Source: Flavobacteriales bacterium (lineage in GTDB: Bacteria; Bacteroidota; Bacteroidia; Flavobacteriales_F; PHOS-HE28). Taken from it: a DNA stretch of 64,000 nt. The notes beneath the pieces are model-generated. The model made no database searches. It had not been told where the DNA came from and saw nothing but the letters and a program-made list of their open reading frames with translations. The first letter of the stretch is position 1; each line of letters begins with the position of its first letter. The stretch is taken from contig JADJAA010000001.1 in the NCBI GenBank assembly GCA_016704485.1, forward strand, positions 1,984,001-2,048,000. The letters run 5' to 3'. Of this stretch, positions 53,091-61,369 are shown piece after piece. Both the position numbers and the translations under genes were made by a program.

Positions 53091-53098
53091 CGAATATA
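53091..53098 (-). promoter_or_regulatory. Putative -7 box (TATATTCG)
   Basis: Matches TAnnTTyG on the minus strand, upstream of the T9SS cargo gene at 52120-53055. Confidence 0.4.
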
Positions 53099-53179
53099 GC
53101 CGTTTTCACTGTTATTCTGGAAAGGCCAATTTCGAGCAATATGAGGCAATCCGAAGAACGGGATAAACTTCTCTCCCTA

Positions 53180-53292
53180 TTCTTTGAAACAAAGAACCCC
53201 GATCTGCCATGCGGTAAACCGGGGTCCGTCTCTGTGGATCTCGCATCATTGCGGGAGGAGGAGATCCCCGGTTTTCACCGAGGTAAACCTCG
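53180..53292. repeat. Array of four tandem hairpins downstream of ssrA
   Basis: Consecutive inverted repeats: TTCTTTG/CAAAGAA (53180-53196, 3-base loop), ACCCCG/CGGGGT (53196-53225), GGATCTC/GAGATCC (53236-53267) and CGAGG/CCTCG (53279-53292, loop TAAA). The word GGTAAACC occurs in the second and fourth. AAGAAC (53192-53197) and GTTCTT (53299-53304) could also close the array. No frame of interest crosses it. It lies between the T9SS cargo promoter and the ssrA terminator. Confidence 0.65.
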
Positions 53293-53313
53293 ATCCATGT
53301 TCTTCTAGCGAAG

Positions 53314-53341
53314 AGCCGCCACCGAAAGATCGGTGGCGGCT
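53314..53341 (-). terminator. ssrA terminator hairpin
   Basis: Perfect 11-bp stem (AGCCGCCACCG and complement, six-base loop) starting 11 bases beyond the tmRNA 3' end on the minus strand. Confidence 0.8.
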
Positions 53342-53351
53342 CCGCCTCCTG

Positions 53352-53747
53352 TGGAGCCGGAGGGGATCGAACCCTCGTCCAAACGACCGCATAACAAGCT
53401 TTCTACATGTGTAGCCGACTTATTGGTTTTCGACCTTCAGCTGGGAAGCGGCACCCCACCGAAAGCTTAGATCCTTTGTCTTACCTGTACTACGGATCAC
53501 CGCACAAGCCAGTCTTCCATAATGACACCCCGTGATCGGCAAGGAGGTTGACGGGCCTCACCGAGGGGTACTCGTTCGTGGTACTATGATTCGCACGAAT
53601 TAAGCCGAATAGCCTTGGGCTATTAAGCTGCGAGAGCGTAGTCTGTGTTGCCTGTTACAGCGTTGAGGCACTGGGATACGGGCCGCACCTCACGCCCGAC
53701 ATGCTTACTCGAAATACAAAAGCCGCTGTCGAATCCAGATCGGCCCC
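53352..53747 (-). ncRNA. ssrA: Transfer-messenger RNA (tmRNA)
   Basis: Rescues stalled ribosomes together with SmpB and adds a degradation tag. The 5' end (minus strand) GGGGCCGATCTGGATTCGAC and the 3' end ...GGTTCGATCCCCTCCGGCTCCA form the tRNA-like acceptor and T arm; the acceptor arms GGGGCCG and CGGCTCC pair (one G-U). The tag reading frame lies at 53623-53652: G N T D Y A L A A then TAA; an Ala codon may precede. The CCA tail is not encoded (the next bases after the discriminator A are CAG), so it would have to be added after transcription. Length 396 bases. A TATCTTTG box precedes it and a hairpin follows. Confidence 0.95.
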
Positions 53748-53764
53748 ATTGAAAGAACGTTTCG

Positions 53765-53772
53765 CAAAGATA
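53765..53772 (-). promoter_or_regulatory. ssrA -7 box (TATCTTTG)
   Basis: Exact match to TAnnTTTG on the minus strand, 17 bases upstream of the mature tmRNA 5' end. Confidence 0.55.
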
Positions 53773-53825
53773 ATGCCGGAGAGGCCTACGGCCATAAAGT
53801 CAGTTTCCGATACTGTGGAACGATC

Positions 53826-54977
53826 CTACCTTTTGCGGAACGGTCGTAAGAGAATGAACGTGATCACCGTCCCAATGATGCCAGCAGTAACTGCTAAGAC
53901 TACGCTACCGATCAAATACTGGATCAGGTGTTCTTGCACGCGACCTAGGGTGAGTTGCTGCGAGAATTCCATAGTGACAGCGTCGGTGCCCATGAACAGA
54001 GCGCCGACCATATAGCTTGCAAAAATGATCAGCGGGATCATGGGTGGTATGCTGATGTTGGCCGCTGTAATGAACAGGACGCGGTTCAACTTCATGAAGA
54101 TTGCCGCCGGTATACCGATCAATAATTGAAACCCCCAAAGCGGTACAATACCCATGAAAAACCCGAAGCCCACAGATAGCGATTTCCGAATGGAGCTTTC
54201 TTCAGGACGATTGAATTCCTCTCTTAAAATCCGGACCAACCCACCTTTGAAGAACAACTGCTTCGGCCAGAACCAGAGCAACGCAACGGTAACCATCCAC
54301 GTGTGCGTTACGCTTACGCGCGAAAAATCCTGGAACGGCTTGAAGTGCGATACACGTTCCGGAAAATCATAACGGACACTTACCGGAACGACTTTGAAGG
54401 GTGTGCCGCGCCAAGCCAGTTTTACAATGCTCTCGATCTCGTACCCAAAGCGATTGCTTATTGTCTTGAATTTACCCAATGCCTCGAGCGGCCAAGCTCT
54501 ATAACCGGTCTGGGTGTCGGGCAAGGTGATACCGGTCTCGACCTTGAACCAGAAGTTGCTGAACTTGTTCCCGAATGAACTCTTGCCGGGTATTTCGCTC
54601 TGGCCCATGTCGCGTGCTCCCATGACCATGGCGGTCGGGTTCTCGCGGACCATGCTGGCCATTTTTGGAAGATCGGCGGGGTCATGCTGGCCATCGCTAT
54701 CAATGGTTATGGCATATTTCCAACCCAGTTTACGTGCCTCAGAAAAACCCGTGCGCAATGCGTTTCCCTTGCCTTTGTTTGTAGGAAGGTTAACGATATT
54801 AATGTCCGGGAACTTGGCCAGGATCTCCTGCGTTCCATCCGTGGAGCCATCATTCACCACCAACACATTCGAACTTGCGTATTGCTGAACATGATGCAAC
54901 ACTCCTTCCAATGTTACCGCGTTGTTGTACGTAGGGATCAGCACGCCAATACCATCTCCAAGCGAGGTCGATCCCAT
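53826..54977 (-). CDS. Glycosyltransferase family 2 fused to DUF2062
   Basis: Protein of 383 residues. Residues ~10-230 are a GT-A (GT2, DPM1/DPG synthase-like) domain with IGVLIPTYNNAVTLEGVL, VVNDGSTDGTQEI, ITIDSDGQHDPADLPKM and LPDTQTGYRAWPLEAL. Residues ~255-383 are DUF2062 with hydrophobic helices (SLSVGFGFFMGIVPLWGFQL, ISIPPMIPLIIFASYMVGAL). The fusion recurs in aryl-polyene/flexirubin-type clusters of Bacteroidota. It probably transfers a sugar to a lipid carrier or to the polyene lipid. Last gene of the operon; starts 7 bases after the dehydratase stop. Confidence 0.88.
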   Translation of the reverse strand: MGSTSLGDGIGVLIPTYNNAVTLEGVLHHVQQYASSNVLVVNDGSTDGTQEILAKFPDINIVNLPTNKGKGNALRTGFSEARKLGWKYAITIDSDGQHDPADLPKMASMVRENPTAMVMGARDMGQSEIPGKSSFGNKFSNFWFKVETGITLPDTQTGYRAWPLEALGKFKTISNRFGYEIESIVKLAWRGTPFKVVPVSVRYDFPERVSHFKPFQDFSRVSVTHTWMVTVALLWFWPKQLFFKGGLVRILREEFNRPEESSIRKSLSVGFGFFMGIVPLWGFQLLIGIPAAIFMKLNRVLFITAANISIPPMIPLIIFASYMVGALFMGTDAVTMEFSQQLTLGRVQEHLIQYLIGSVVLAVTAGIIGTVITFILLRPFRKR

Positions 54978-54984
54978 TCGTGTA

Positions 54985-55356
54985 CTATTCCGGAACCAAT
55001 TCGGCGCTTAGTTTCAGCACACTTGCTTCGCCTGCGGTTGCATTGACCTCTGCCTTGATGCCATTCTCCAATGTTGTTAGAGTAGTGCGAAAAAGCAGCT
55101 CCGGTGAAATGCGAGGATCCACAGGTGTCAGGAATTTGATGGTGCGTGCATTCAGCATGCGCAACGGTTTTCCGTGCATTGCACTTGCAATTGTCAGTGC
55201 GATCTGCACCATACATACACCTGGCAATACCGGCTGGTCAGGAAAATGTCCTTCAAATATCGGATGTGTTGGATCGATCTCGACCCATACTTCGCTTTCG
55301 AGGCTACCCGTTGCCGGTGTGTCTTTCAGCGTGAAGAGTCCTTTTAGACCGGTCAT
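54985..55356 (-). CDS. 3-hydroxyacyl-ACP dehydratase (FabZ-like hot-dog)
   Basis: Protein of 123 residues with the FabZ-type active-site motif HPIFEGHFPDQPVLPGV (catalytic H37) and a hot-dog fold. The acidic catalytic residue of FabZ helix 2 is not evident. In the context of two ACPs and several ketosynthases it would dehydrate ACP-bound 3-hydroxy intermediates to build the polyene. It overlaps the LolA-like gene by 4 bases. Confidence 0.85.
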   Translation of the reverse strand: MTGLKGLFTLKDTPATGSLESEVWVEIDPTHPIFEGHFPDQPVLPGVCMVQIALTIASAMHGKPLRMLNARTIKFLTPVDPRISPELLFRTTLTTLENGIKAEVNATAGEASVLKLSAELVPE

Positions 55357-55988
55357 AGTTTGAAGGTCGTAGCACCATGTGCCACACCGAATTTCGCATT
55401 GCTGAAACGCGTTAACGTGAATTCGCCACTGGGTTGTTCCATGCGGAGTTCGCGCAAGATATGGGTAGTGGTATCGAACAAAAGGGTCACTTGCTTCAGT
55501 CGTTTCGCCATGCGCGGATCGGTCGGGAGTAGCTCAACAAGCAGTCCTTCTTTTGTTGTGAAGAACGTTGCTACCATGCTTTTACCATCGAGCAACTCGC
55601 CTGAAACGATCCCTTCGATCAAATTGGTTATTGCGCTGAATGCTTGTCGATCCGCCGCTGTAACGTCGTCCTCTTTTCCGGCTTTACTGATCATAACGGT
55701 CTTACCATCAACAACGGCAACGCTTGGTTCCGGGGTATCAACCTGCCAGCGTAATTGACCCGGTTTCTTGAACCGGATGATACCCGTGGAGACCACTGGC
55801 GTTGCTAACATTTTCAAGTGTTTCTCTTGAACGAAATCTGCTTTAAGACTGGTGGTCGTTCTTGAATGCTCCAACAACGCTTGAACGGTTGCATCGCTTC
55901 GATCGATCGGGATACGGTCCTGCGCTTGTGCAGAGAAACCACACAACAACCCGAAAGATGCAATAACGGTGAATAACACGTTCCTCAT
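55353..55988 (-). CDS. LolA-like outer-membrane lipid/lipoprotein carrier
   Basis: Periplasmic protein of 211 residues; signal peptide ends at GFSAQAQ. The LolA fold is marked by TTTSLKADFVQEKHLKMLA, STGIIRFKKPGQLRWQVDTP and FVQ/LRWQ-type hydrophobic strands. Cluster-associated LolA homologues probably carry the finished polyene lipid rather than ordinary lipoproteins from inner to outer membrane. It overlaps the dehydratase gene by 4 bases and directly abuts the deacetylase gene. Confidence 0.88.
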   Translation of the reverse strand: MRNVLFTVIASFGLLCGFSAQAQDRIPIDRSDATVQALLEHSRTTTSLKADFVQEKHLKMLATPVVSTGIIRFKKPGQLRWQVDTPEPSVAVVDGKTVMISKAGKEDDVTAADRQAFSAITNLIEGIVSGELLDGKSMVATFFTTKEGLLVELLPTDPRMAKRLKQVTLLFDTTTHILRELRMEQPSGEFTLTRFSNAKFGVAHGATTFKL

Positions 55989-56729
55989 TCAACGTATACT
56001 TACAAGCTGCGTACCACTTTCCTTTGCCTTGTTGATCAGTGCTTTGGTCAATGCCAATGCAACCGGTTCCGGGTCGTGCATCAGAATGATGGTGGCACCT
56101 TTCATTTTTCTCACGGTCTTCTCGATCAGCGCCTTCTCATCGTTAGCCGAGGTATCAAAGGTGCGAAGATCCCACGCAACTGGTCGCAAGCCACTTTTAT
56201 TGATCGCATAGGCGGTGTTCGGGCTGGTTACACCGAAGGGCGGGCGGAATAATTTCGGTTTAACGCCGGTGATGGTTTCAATGGTTTGCGCACATTCCTC
56301 GATCTCTCTCAATGCTTTTTTCTTACTCGAAAATCCCCAGCTCCAATGGTGGTTCTGGGTGTGTACGCCGATCGTGTGGCCTTCTGAAACAATGCGTTCT
56401 GCAATTTCTGGTGATGCGGCTACGCGTTTGCCAATACAGAAGAATGTGGCTTTGACGCCTTCGGTTCTCAATAGGTCCAGGATGGCTTCGGTGTGCTGCG
56501 GAACTGGGCCGTCATCATACGTCAATGCCATGGTTCCGGTTGCTCCGTGGAGTTGCATGGGAATGAAGAACCCGGCCTTGGGCGCAGCACTTCCGTGTGC
56601 CAATAAACCAAGATGACATACGATGGTGAATACCGGGGCCCACTCGCAGCAATAGGCGTATTGCCAACACGCTAATGCTATCACATGCACCACGACCAAC
56701 GGCCAGAACGTGGAACGATGGGTCAGCAT
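55989..56729 (-). CDS. NodB-domain polysaccharide deacetylase
   Basis: Membrane-anchored protein of 246 residues with two N-terminal hydrophobic helices (LVVVHVIALACWQYAY, FTIVCHLGLLAHG). The NodB domain has MALTYDDGP (D72, D73), the metal histidines in HTIGVHTQNHHW (H123, H127), RPPFGVTS and a final ILMHD motif. All catalytic motifs are present. In this cluster type it may deacetylate a sugar-lipid intermediate. Overlaps the upstream ketosynthase-like gene by 7 bases. Confidence 0.9.
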   Translation of the reverse strand: MLTHRSTFWPLVVVHVIALACWQYAYCCEWAPVFTIVCHLGLLAHGSAAPKAGFFIPMQLHGATGTMALTYDDGPVPQHTEAILDLLRTEGVKATFFCIGKRVAASPEIAERIVSEGHTIGVHTQNHHWSWGFSSKKKALREIEECAQTIETITGVKPKLFRPPFGVTSPNTAYAINKSGLRPVAWDLRTFDTSANDEKALIEKTVRKMKGATIILMHDPEPVALALTKALINKAKESGTQLVSIR

Positions 56730-57568
56730 GGTTCCACCACTAGTGCGCCGATCCGGTCATCGAAAATGTCAAGGATCATACACGGTCCGGTGATCTTCTT
56801 AGTTGCGATATTCTCGATCGATAGGGCCAATGCTTGTGCAGTTTGTGCGCCGTGGTGACCAGTTTCCAGGTCATAACGTTCAGCTTTTGCGTTTGCAGGG
56901 AAAGCAGGCAACTCCGCATTGGCCGGGTAGGCCGACCAATAGATGTGTTCTGCTTTGGATGCAGTAATGATGTTGTTCCAATGCTCTGTATCGCTTACAG
57001 CGCCTTGCTCGTTCAATGTGATCTTGGCTCTGTCGTTGGCCTTTGGTTCAATTCCAACTACGAAGCATGCGTAGCCCGCACCTAACTTAAGGTTGTCTGC
57101 TGGATGCAACGCGTTAAGTAGACTAGCGGAAAGCTCTGTCTCCTCATCCGTAGCGAATACTAGTAACGTGCTTTTCGGTTCCTCTTCGCAGTGCAATAAG
57201 GCATTCAGTAACGCCGAGTGGAATCCGAATAGTTCTTGCGAGTGGGTGATGTTGGGTCCATGGATCTTCAGCAACAGCGCCAACTGACCAGCAATCGTGT
57301 TATGCGTACTTCGCATGAAGGGTAGAGGAGAACGTAGCGAAGTGGATGGACCTGTGATCTCTTCCAGGAACTTCTCCGTGTCTTCCAAACATCCCAATGC
57401 AGTACTCGCGTAAATGCCATCAATGGTCGGTTGACCGATGCTGTTCAAATGCTGAAGGATGTATTCGATCGATCCGCGTTGGAGCTTCGCCATGCGACGT
57501 GCTGCACCTGCGGGAATTACCAGTGGTGGTACAGGTTCTGTGTTGGTATGGTGGCCACGGATGTACAT
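56723..57568 (-). CDS. Ketosynthase-fold protein lacking the catalytic Cys (chain-length-factor-like)
   Basis: Protein of 281 residues of the beta-ketoacyl synthase N-terminal-like family found in aryl-polyene clusters. STHNTIAGQLALLLKIHG and GPNITHSQELFGFHSALLNA align with the nucleophile loop of KAS enzymes, but the Cys is replaced by Gln/Ser and no NAHGTGT motif is present. Such proteins form heterodimers with an active KAS and set chain length. The partner could be the intact FabF-like enzyme two genes upstream. Confidence 0.78.
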   Translation of the reverse strand: MYIRGHHTNTEPVPPLVIPAGAARRMAKLQRGSIEYILQHLNSIGQPTIDGIYASTALGCLEDTEKFLEEITGPSTSLRSPLPFMRSTHNTIAGQLALLLKIHGPNITHSQELFGFHSALLNALLHCEEEPKSTLLVFATDEETELSASLLNALHPADNLKLGAGYACFVVGIEPKANDRAKITLNEQGAVSDTEHWNNIITASKAEHIYWSAYPANAELPAFPANAKAERYDLETGHHGAQTAQALALSIENIATKKITGPCMILDIFDDRIGALVVEPC

Positions 57569-57575
57569 TTTATTT

Positions 57576-58208
57576 TTAGTGGCAAGGAAGCGTATATGAT
57601 TTCACTAATTTCATTTGTCCGTTCATATTCGCCAAGAAATAGGTTGAGTAATCCTCAGGATAAGGATAATTTTTACCCTCAAAGGTGAATTTTTCAATGT
57701 TGTCTGTTAATGTCAGTTTACCTGGTAGACTTTCTGTTGTCAAGAAAAGCATGTCATCAATAACAAAGAAACCGCTGTAATCATAGCCTCCACCATCACT
57801 TGCCATTGTAAGGTAATAGACGTTATGCTTCCACTTGAATAATATCCAGTGAAGGTCGTCTAAACTCGAGTTAGAGCACAATTTCTCAGTCCTAACAATC
57901 GAATCAAGGAGTGAATAGAATGAGCTGTCTGTAACTTTGAATTCATTGAGTGCAAGTTTTACGTCATGTGTTCCTTTCCATTCTTTGGCCTCATCAATTA
58001 ACTTTTTGTTGGCAGTTTTGGTTTGTATTGACTCAAGTGTATCAATTTCGGTCACACTTATCGAGTCATATGGTATTGTCGCTCTGGTTTGAATAGTATC
58101 CACTAATTCCAGTTGGACATCCTTTATTGAATTGTGTACGTCTGAATTGATGCAAGCACTGATCAGTAAAGGTAAAATGCAAAGCTTAAATTGAAGGGTT
58201 TTCATCAA
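57576..58208 (-). CDS. A+T-rich lipoprotein gene inserted in polyene operon
   Basis: Protein of 210 residues; lipoprotein signal LPLLISAC (Cys ~19). Mature part helical then beta-rich (DDLHWILFKWKHNVYYLTMA, FFVIDDMLFLTTES). No known family. The codons are much richer in A and T than in any operon neighbour, and no counterpart is expected in aryl-polyene clusters. It fits with 5-7 bases on both sides, so it is transcribed with them. Probably a recent acquisition; function unknown. Confidence 0.7.
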   Translation of the reverse strand: MMKTLQFKLCILPLLISACINSDVHNSIKDVQLELVDTIQTRATIPYDSISVTEIDTLESIQTKTANKKLIDEAKEWKGTHDVKLALNEFKVTDSSFYSLLDSIVRTEKLCSNSSLDDLHWILFKWKHNVYYLTMASDGGGYDYSGFFVIDDMLFLTTESLPGKLTLTDNIEKFTFEGKNYPYPEDYSTYFLANMNGQMKLVKSYTLPCH

Positions 58209-58213
58209 CGCGA

Positions 58214-59404
58214 TTACTCTGCTGATGAAAGTAGGATCGATGTGTCGTTACCGCCGAATCCCAAAGAATTGGATAACACGTTCTTTACTTGTCTGCGTAT
58301 GCTTTTTGATACGGGCATCGCGCTACGACCTTCGATCGGCGCGGTTGTGGAATAGCCGACCGGGATAATTCCTTCGCGCATGCTGATGATTGCGATCACC
58401 GCCTCCAACGCTCCGGCTGCAGCTAAGGTGTGGCCGGTTAATGCTTTGGTGGTCGTGAAATCCGGAACACTCCCGAAGAGCCTTTCCATAGCAGCCAGCT
58501 CGGTGCTGTCGTTGTTCTCAGTGCCAGTGCCGTGTGCATTGATGTGGTCGATATCGTTTGGTTTCAGCCCTGCTTTTTCGATGCAATCCTTCATTGCCAA
58601 ATACGGACCATGACCATCCGGAGATGTTGCTGTTTGGTGGTATGCATCGTTCCTGTTCGAACCGCCAAGGAAATACGCGAGAATTTCGATCTTGTCGGTT
58701 ACGTCCTCTTCACGCTGCATTACTAAATAAGCTGCTCCTTCACCAAGGTTCATGCCGTTGCGCTCGTTGCTGAAGGGTTTGGTAACCCCCGTGGTATCCA
58801 TCGCACTCAATGCCATGAATCCTTCGATCGTGAATTTGCAGAGTGCATCTGAACCGCCAACCAGAACACGGTCCGCGCGACCCGTTCTAAGCAGCTGACC
58901 ACCTAGGATCATGGCATTCGCGGATGAACTGCATGCAGTACTGATCGTTGTGCGCATGGCCTTGGATCCAATGGCCTGTGCGATGTATGCGGTGTGCGAT
59001 CCAACAGGATGTTCTACTGCATCAGCGATCATGTCCAAGTTACCGGAATTCCATTTGCTGAAATGCTGTTCGGAGAGATCCATTCCACCAACGGTACTCG
59101 CGCTGATCACCACCGTCCGTTCTTCGCTCGTACTATTTCCGATCGCGCTGAAAGCCGCAACCAGACCAAGCAATGCTGTACGAGAACGCGGAAGGTCCTT
59201 CACTTTATCGCGTAGCAAAGCGGCCAATTCCTTGTTGGTCAATTGTACTTCGCCCAAAAAAAGATCGGGGAATCCGAGATCCAGTTTCTGTAACGGACGA
59301 ATGCCGCGTTTACCGCTGATCAAGGCATCCGAAATGGCGGAAACGTCGTTGCCTAGGGAGCAGATCGCACCCATGCCTGTGATCGCTATCCGCCCTTGTT
59401 TCAC
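58214..59404 (-). CDS. FabF-like beta-ketoacyl-ACP synthase
   Basis: Cytoplasmic condensing enzyme of 396 residues. It carries the complete Cys-His-His set: STACSSSANAM (C158), HINAHGTGTENND and TTKALTGHTLAAAGALEAV, and ends with NSLGFGGNDTSIL. It extends ACP-bound acyl chains with malonyl-ACP, here presumably for the polyene chain. It overlaps the ACP gene by 4 bases. Confidence 0.93.
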   Translation of the reverse strand: MKQGRIAITGMGAICSLGNDVSAISDALISGKRGIRPLQKLDLGFPDLFLGEVQLTNKELAALLRDKVKDLPRSRTALLGLVAAFSAIGNSTSEERTVVISASTVGGMDLSEQHFSKWNSGNLDMIADAVEHPVGSHTAYIAQAIGSKAMRTTISTACSSSANAMILGGQLLRTGRADRVLVGGSDALCKFTIEGFMALSAMDTTGVTKPFSNERNGMNLGEGAAYLVMQREEDVTDKIEILAYFLGGSNRNDAYHQTATSPDGHGPYLAMKDCIEKAGLKPNDIDHINAHGTGTENNDSTELAAMERLFGSVPDFTTTKALTGHTLAAAGALEAVIAIISMREGIIPVGYSTTAPIEGRSAMPVSKSIRRQVKNVLSNSLGFGGNDTSILLSSAE

Positions 59405-59667
59405 CGGTTGGCTTCGATGTGCGCAGCCATACTTGCAACGCTTTGGAATACGTCACGACCTTGTTTGGGATCGGCAATGCGTACGCCGTAATGTTTGTCC
59501 ATTAGCACGATCAATTCCAACACATCGATGCTATCCAGGCCCAACCCTTCGTCGAATAGCGGCATGTCGTCCGCAATGCTTTCTACAGTGCGCCCCTCCA
59601 GGTTGAGGTGTTGTATGATCTGCGCCTTCAATTCTTGGCGTAATTCGGTCGATTTCTCAGTGGTCAT
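59401..59667 (-). CDS. Acyl carrier protein
   Basis: 88-residue carrier with the phosphopantetheine site GLGLDSIDVLELIV (S46) and the acidic four-helix pattern. First of two ACPs in the operon. Overlaps the FabF-like gene by 4 bases and the upstream ketosynthase-like gene by 11 bases. Confidence 0.92.
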   Translation of the reverse strand: MTTEKSTELRQELKAQIIQHLNLEGRTVESIADDMPLFDEGLGLDSIDVLELIVLMDKHYGVRIADPKQGRDVFQSVASMAAHIEANR

Positions 59668-60259
59668 TGAAGATCTTTTCTAATTCCGCCGAGTTCCGAT
59701 CGGCCAATGTTCGTTCTGTTACCACCATAAAGGTAGCCGTTGCTTGGTCCGCGAAGATATCGGACCAGCCGCAAACTATCGCGTCCATACCGTGATCGTG
59801 CAGAAGTATTACACACGCTTCCCGCATTTGCGAGAGATCCGGGGCATTGTTCAGTAAACAAAGTCCGCTGCCATATAGCCCATGCTGTATGCTGAATTCG
59901 CCCATCGCGATGTTCGGCAGGGTGTATACGAATTGGCCGGGACTAGCGTGGTTGTCCGCATCCAGTTGTGCCTGGTATTTCGAATCCGTATCCATGGAAC
60001 CGTGTTTGCCCATGATCACCATGCCGATGGTTTCTTTTGAATGCCCTGCTAAAGCACCGCCTTCAATGAAGAAGGAGGATCCACAGATCGCCACTAATTT
60101 CGAAGACCGATCCATACGTGGAAAACGGGGCAATTCAATTCCCAAAGCCGACCACGCGTTGTTCAGGTCGGTATCCGGGCTACTTGTCGGTTCTGCAAGC
60201 AATTTGCCATTTACGGTGAAATGGCCATTGCGATAGCTCGTATGTGCAAGGTCCTTCAT
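59657..60259 (-). CDS. Short ketosynthase-fold protein without catalytic residues
   Basis: Protein of 200 residues from ATG 60259, which overlaps the upstream ketosynthase stop by 4 bases. The region VAICGSSFFIEGGALAG, YTLPNIAMGEFSIQHGLYGS and GLCLLNNAPDLSQM aligns with the first half of a KAS fold, but the Cys is missing. GMDAIVCGWSDIFADQ matches the strand after the active site. Likely a structural or chain-length partner rather than an enzyme, as in other aryl-polyene-type operons. Not a general fatty-acid gene. Confidence 0.72.
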   Translation of the reverse strand: MKDLAHTSYRNGHFTVNGKLLAEPTSSPDTDLNNAWSALGIELPRFPRMDRSSKLVAICGSSFFIEGGALAGHSKETIGMVIMGKHGSMDTDSKYQAQLDADNHASPGQFVYTLPNIAMGEFSIQHGLYGSGLCLLNNAPDLSQMREACVILLHDHGMDAIVCGWSDIFADQATATFMVVTERTLADRNSAELEKIFNDH

Positions 60260-61369
60260 TGCCTTTTTGCGCGGAGAAGTACAGCAGCGTTGCATCCACC
60301 GAAACCGCTGGAGGTCTTCAATAGCAGATCGCCTTCGACATTCATTTCCTTGGCCAACACGTTCACTTTGCTGGGTACACCGAGTTCGGTGAGGCCTTCA
60401 TTCCGTAAAACCAGACCTGTGTTCAATGCGTGCAAGGCAAGCAGACTTTCCAATACGCCAGCCGCACCCAACGTGTGGCCGAACCAACCTTTATAACCGC
60501 TCAAGGGTACTTCGGATAATCCGCTACGTTCAAAAGCAATGGATTCCATGGCGTCGTTGTAGTCCGTTCCTGTTCCGTGTGCGTTGACCGCGTGGATTTC
60601 CGTTGCGCTCAAATTCGCCTTTTTCATGGCGCATTGGATCGCACGTACCAAGCCTTCACCCGTGCGCGACGGACCCGATATATGATTGGCATCGTGCGCT
60701 ATGCCACCACTGACGAAGGTGCCGATCGGGTTCTTTGAGGATCGATGCGTCCTTGGTGAGAACGACCGCTGCGCAAACTTCGCCGAGCGAGGTGCCTTTT
60801 CGTTTCGCATCGAAGGGTAGGCAAGGATCTTCGCTAACCGCGTGCAATGCTTGGAAGCCTCGGAGTACAAAGCGCGATAGTACGTCAACACCGATCACAA
60901 CGGCATGATCCACGAAGCCGCGTTCGATGGCAGCACCGGCCATTGCGATCGCCGATGTGCCGCTTGCACAGGCGTTGGAGATCACCCAAGGACGATCCGT
61001 GAAGCCATAGGTTTTCTGCACGTGGTCAGCGATCACGGACAACGCAGCGCCGTTCGCATTTCCATTCTCCAATGCGGCGATGTCACCTTTCGTTGTTGCG
61101 ATGTAACAGCCCCATCTGTCCGTGAACTTCGGGTTGCCGAGTTCTTGTACCAATGGTTGCATGCACCGATCGATCAGCCGCTGGATGCGCCGTGGTCCTT
61201 GTGGTAGAAGCTCTTTGGGGATGATGCCCAGAACGGCTGGTGTATCGAAGGCGGTGCTTGTTCGTTGCAGTGCCGTGGCACCGTTCAGCATGCGTTCCAC
61301 GGATGCTGCAAGTCCTTCACCGAGGGGCGAAAGAACGTGTGCTGCTCCGAGGGTTACTGTCATGTTCAC
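60256..61369 (-). pseudogene. Beta-ketoacyl-ACP synthase with a single-base frameshift
   Basis: Two overlapping frames together make one ~370-residue KAS. The first frame (61369 down to ~60730) carries ISNACASGTSAIAMAGAAI (nucleophile Cys) and SLGEVCAAVVLTKDASILKE. The second (~60735 down to 60256) continues with IGTFVSGGIAHDANHISGPS, VNAHGTGTDYNDAM, GWFGHTLGAAGVLE and SSGFGGCNAAVLL. Removing one base at the GGG run 60728-60730 (CCC on the coding strand) joins the frames. All catalytic residues are present in the joined product. It may be a sequence error, a recent mutation, or rarely a slippery site. Neighbour overlaps (4 bases on each side) are intact. Confidence 0.82.

Noticed and set aside
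54980..55363. Plus-strand frame opposite the FabZ-like dehydratase
   Set aside because: Completely overlaps a gene with a clear active-site motif; the antisense peptide has no recognisable features.
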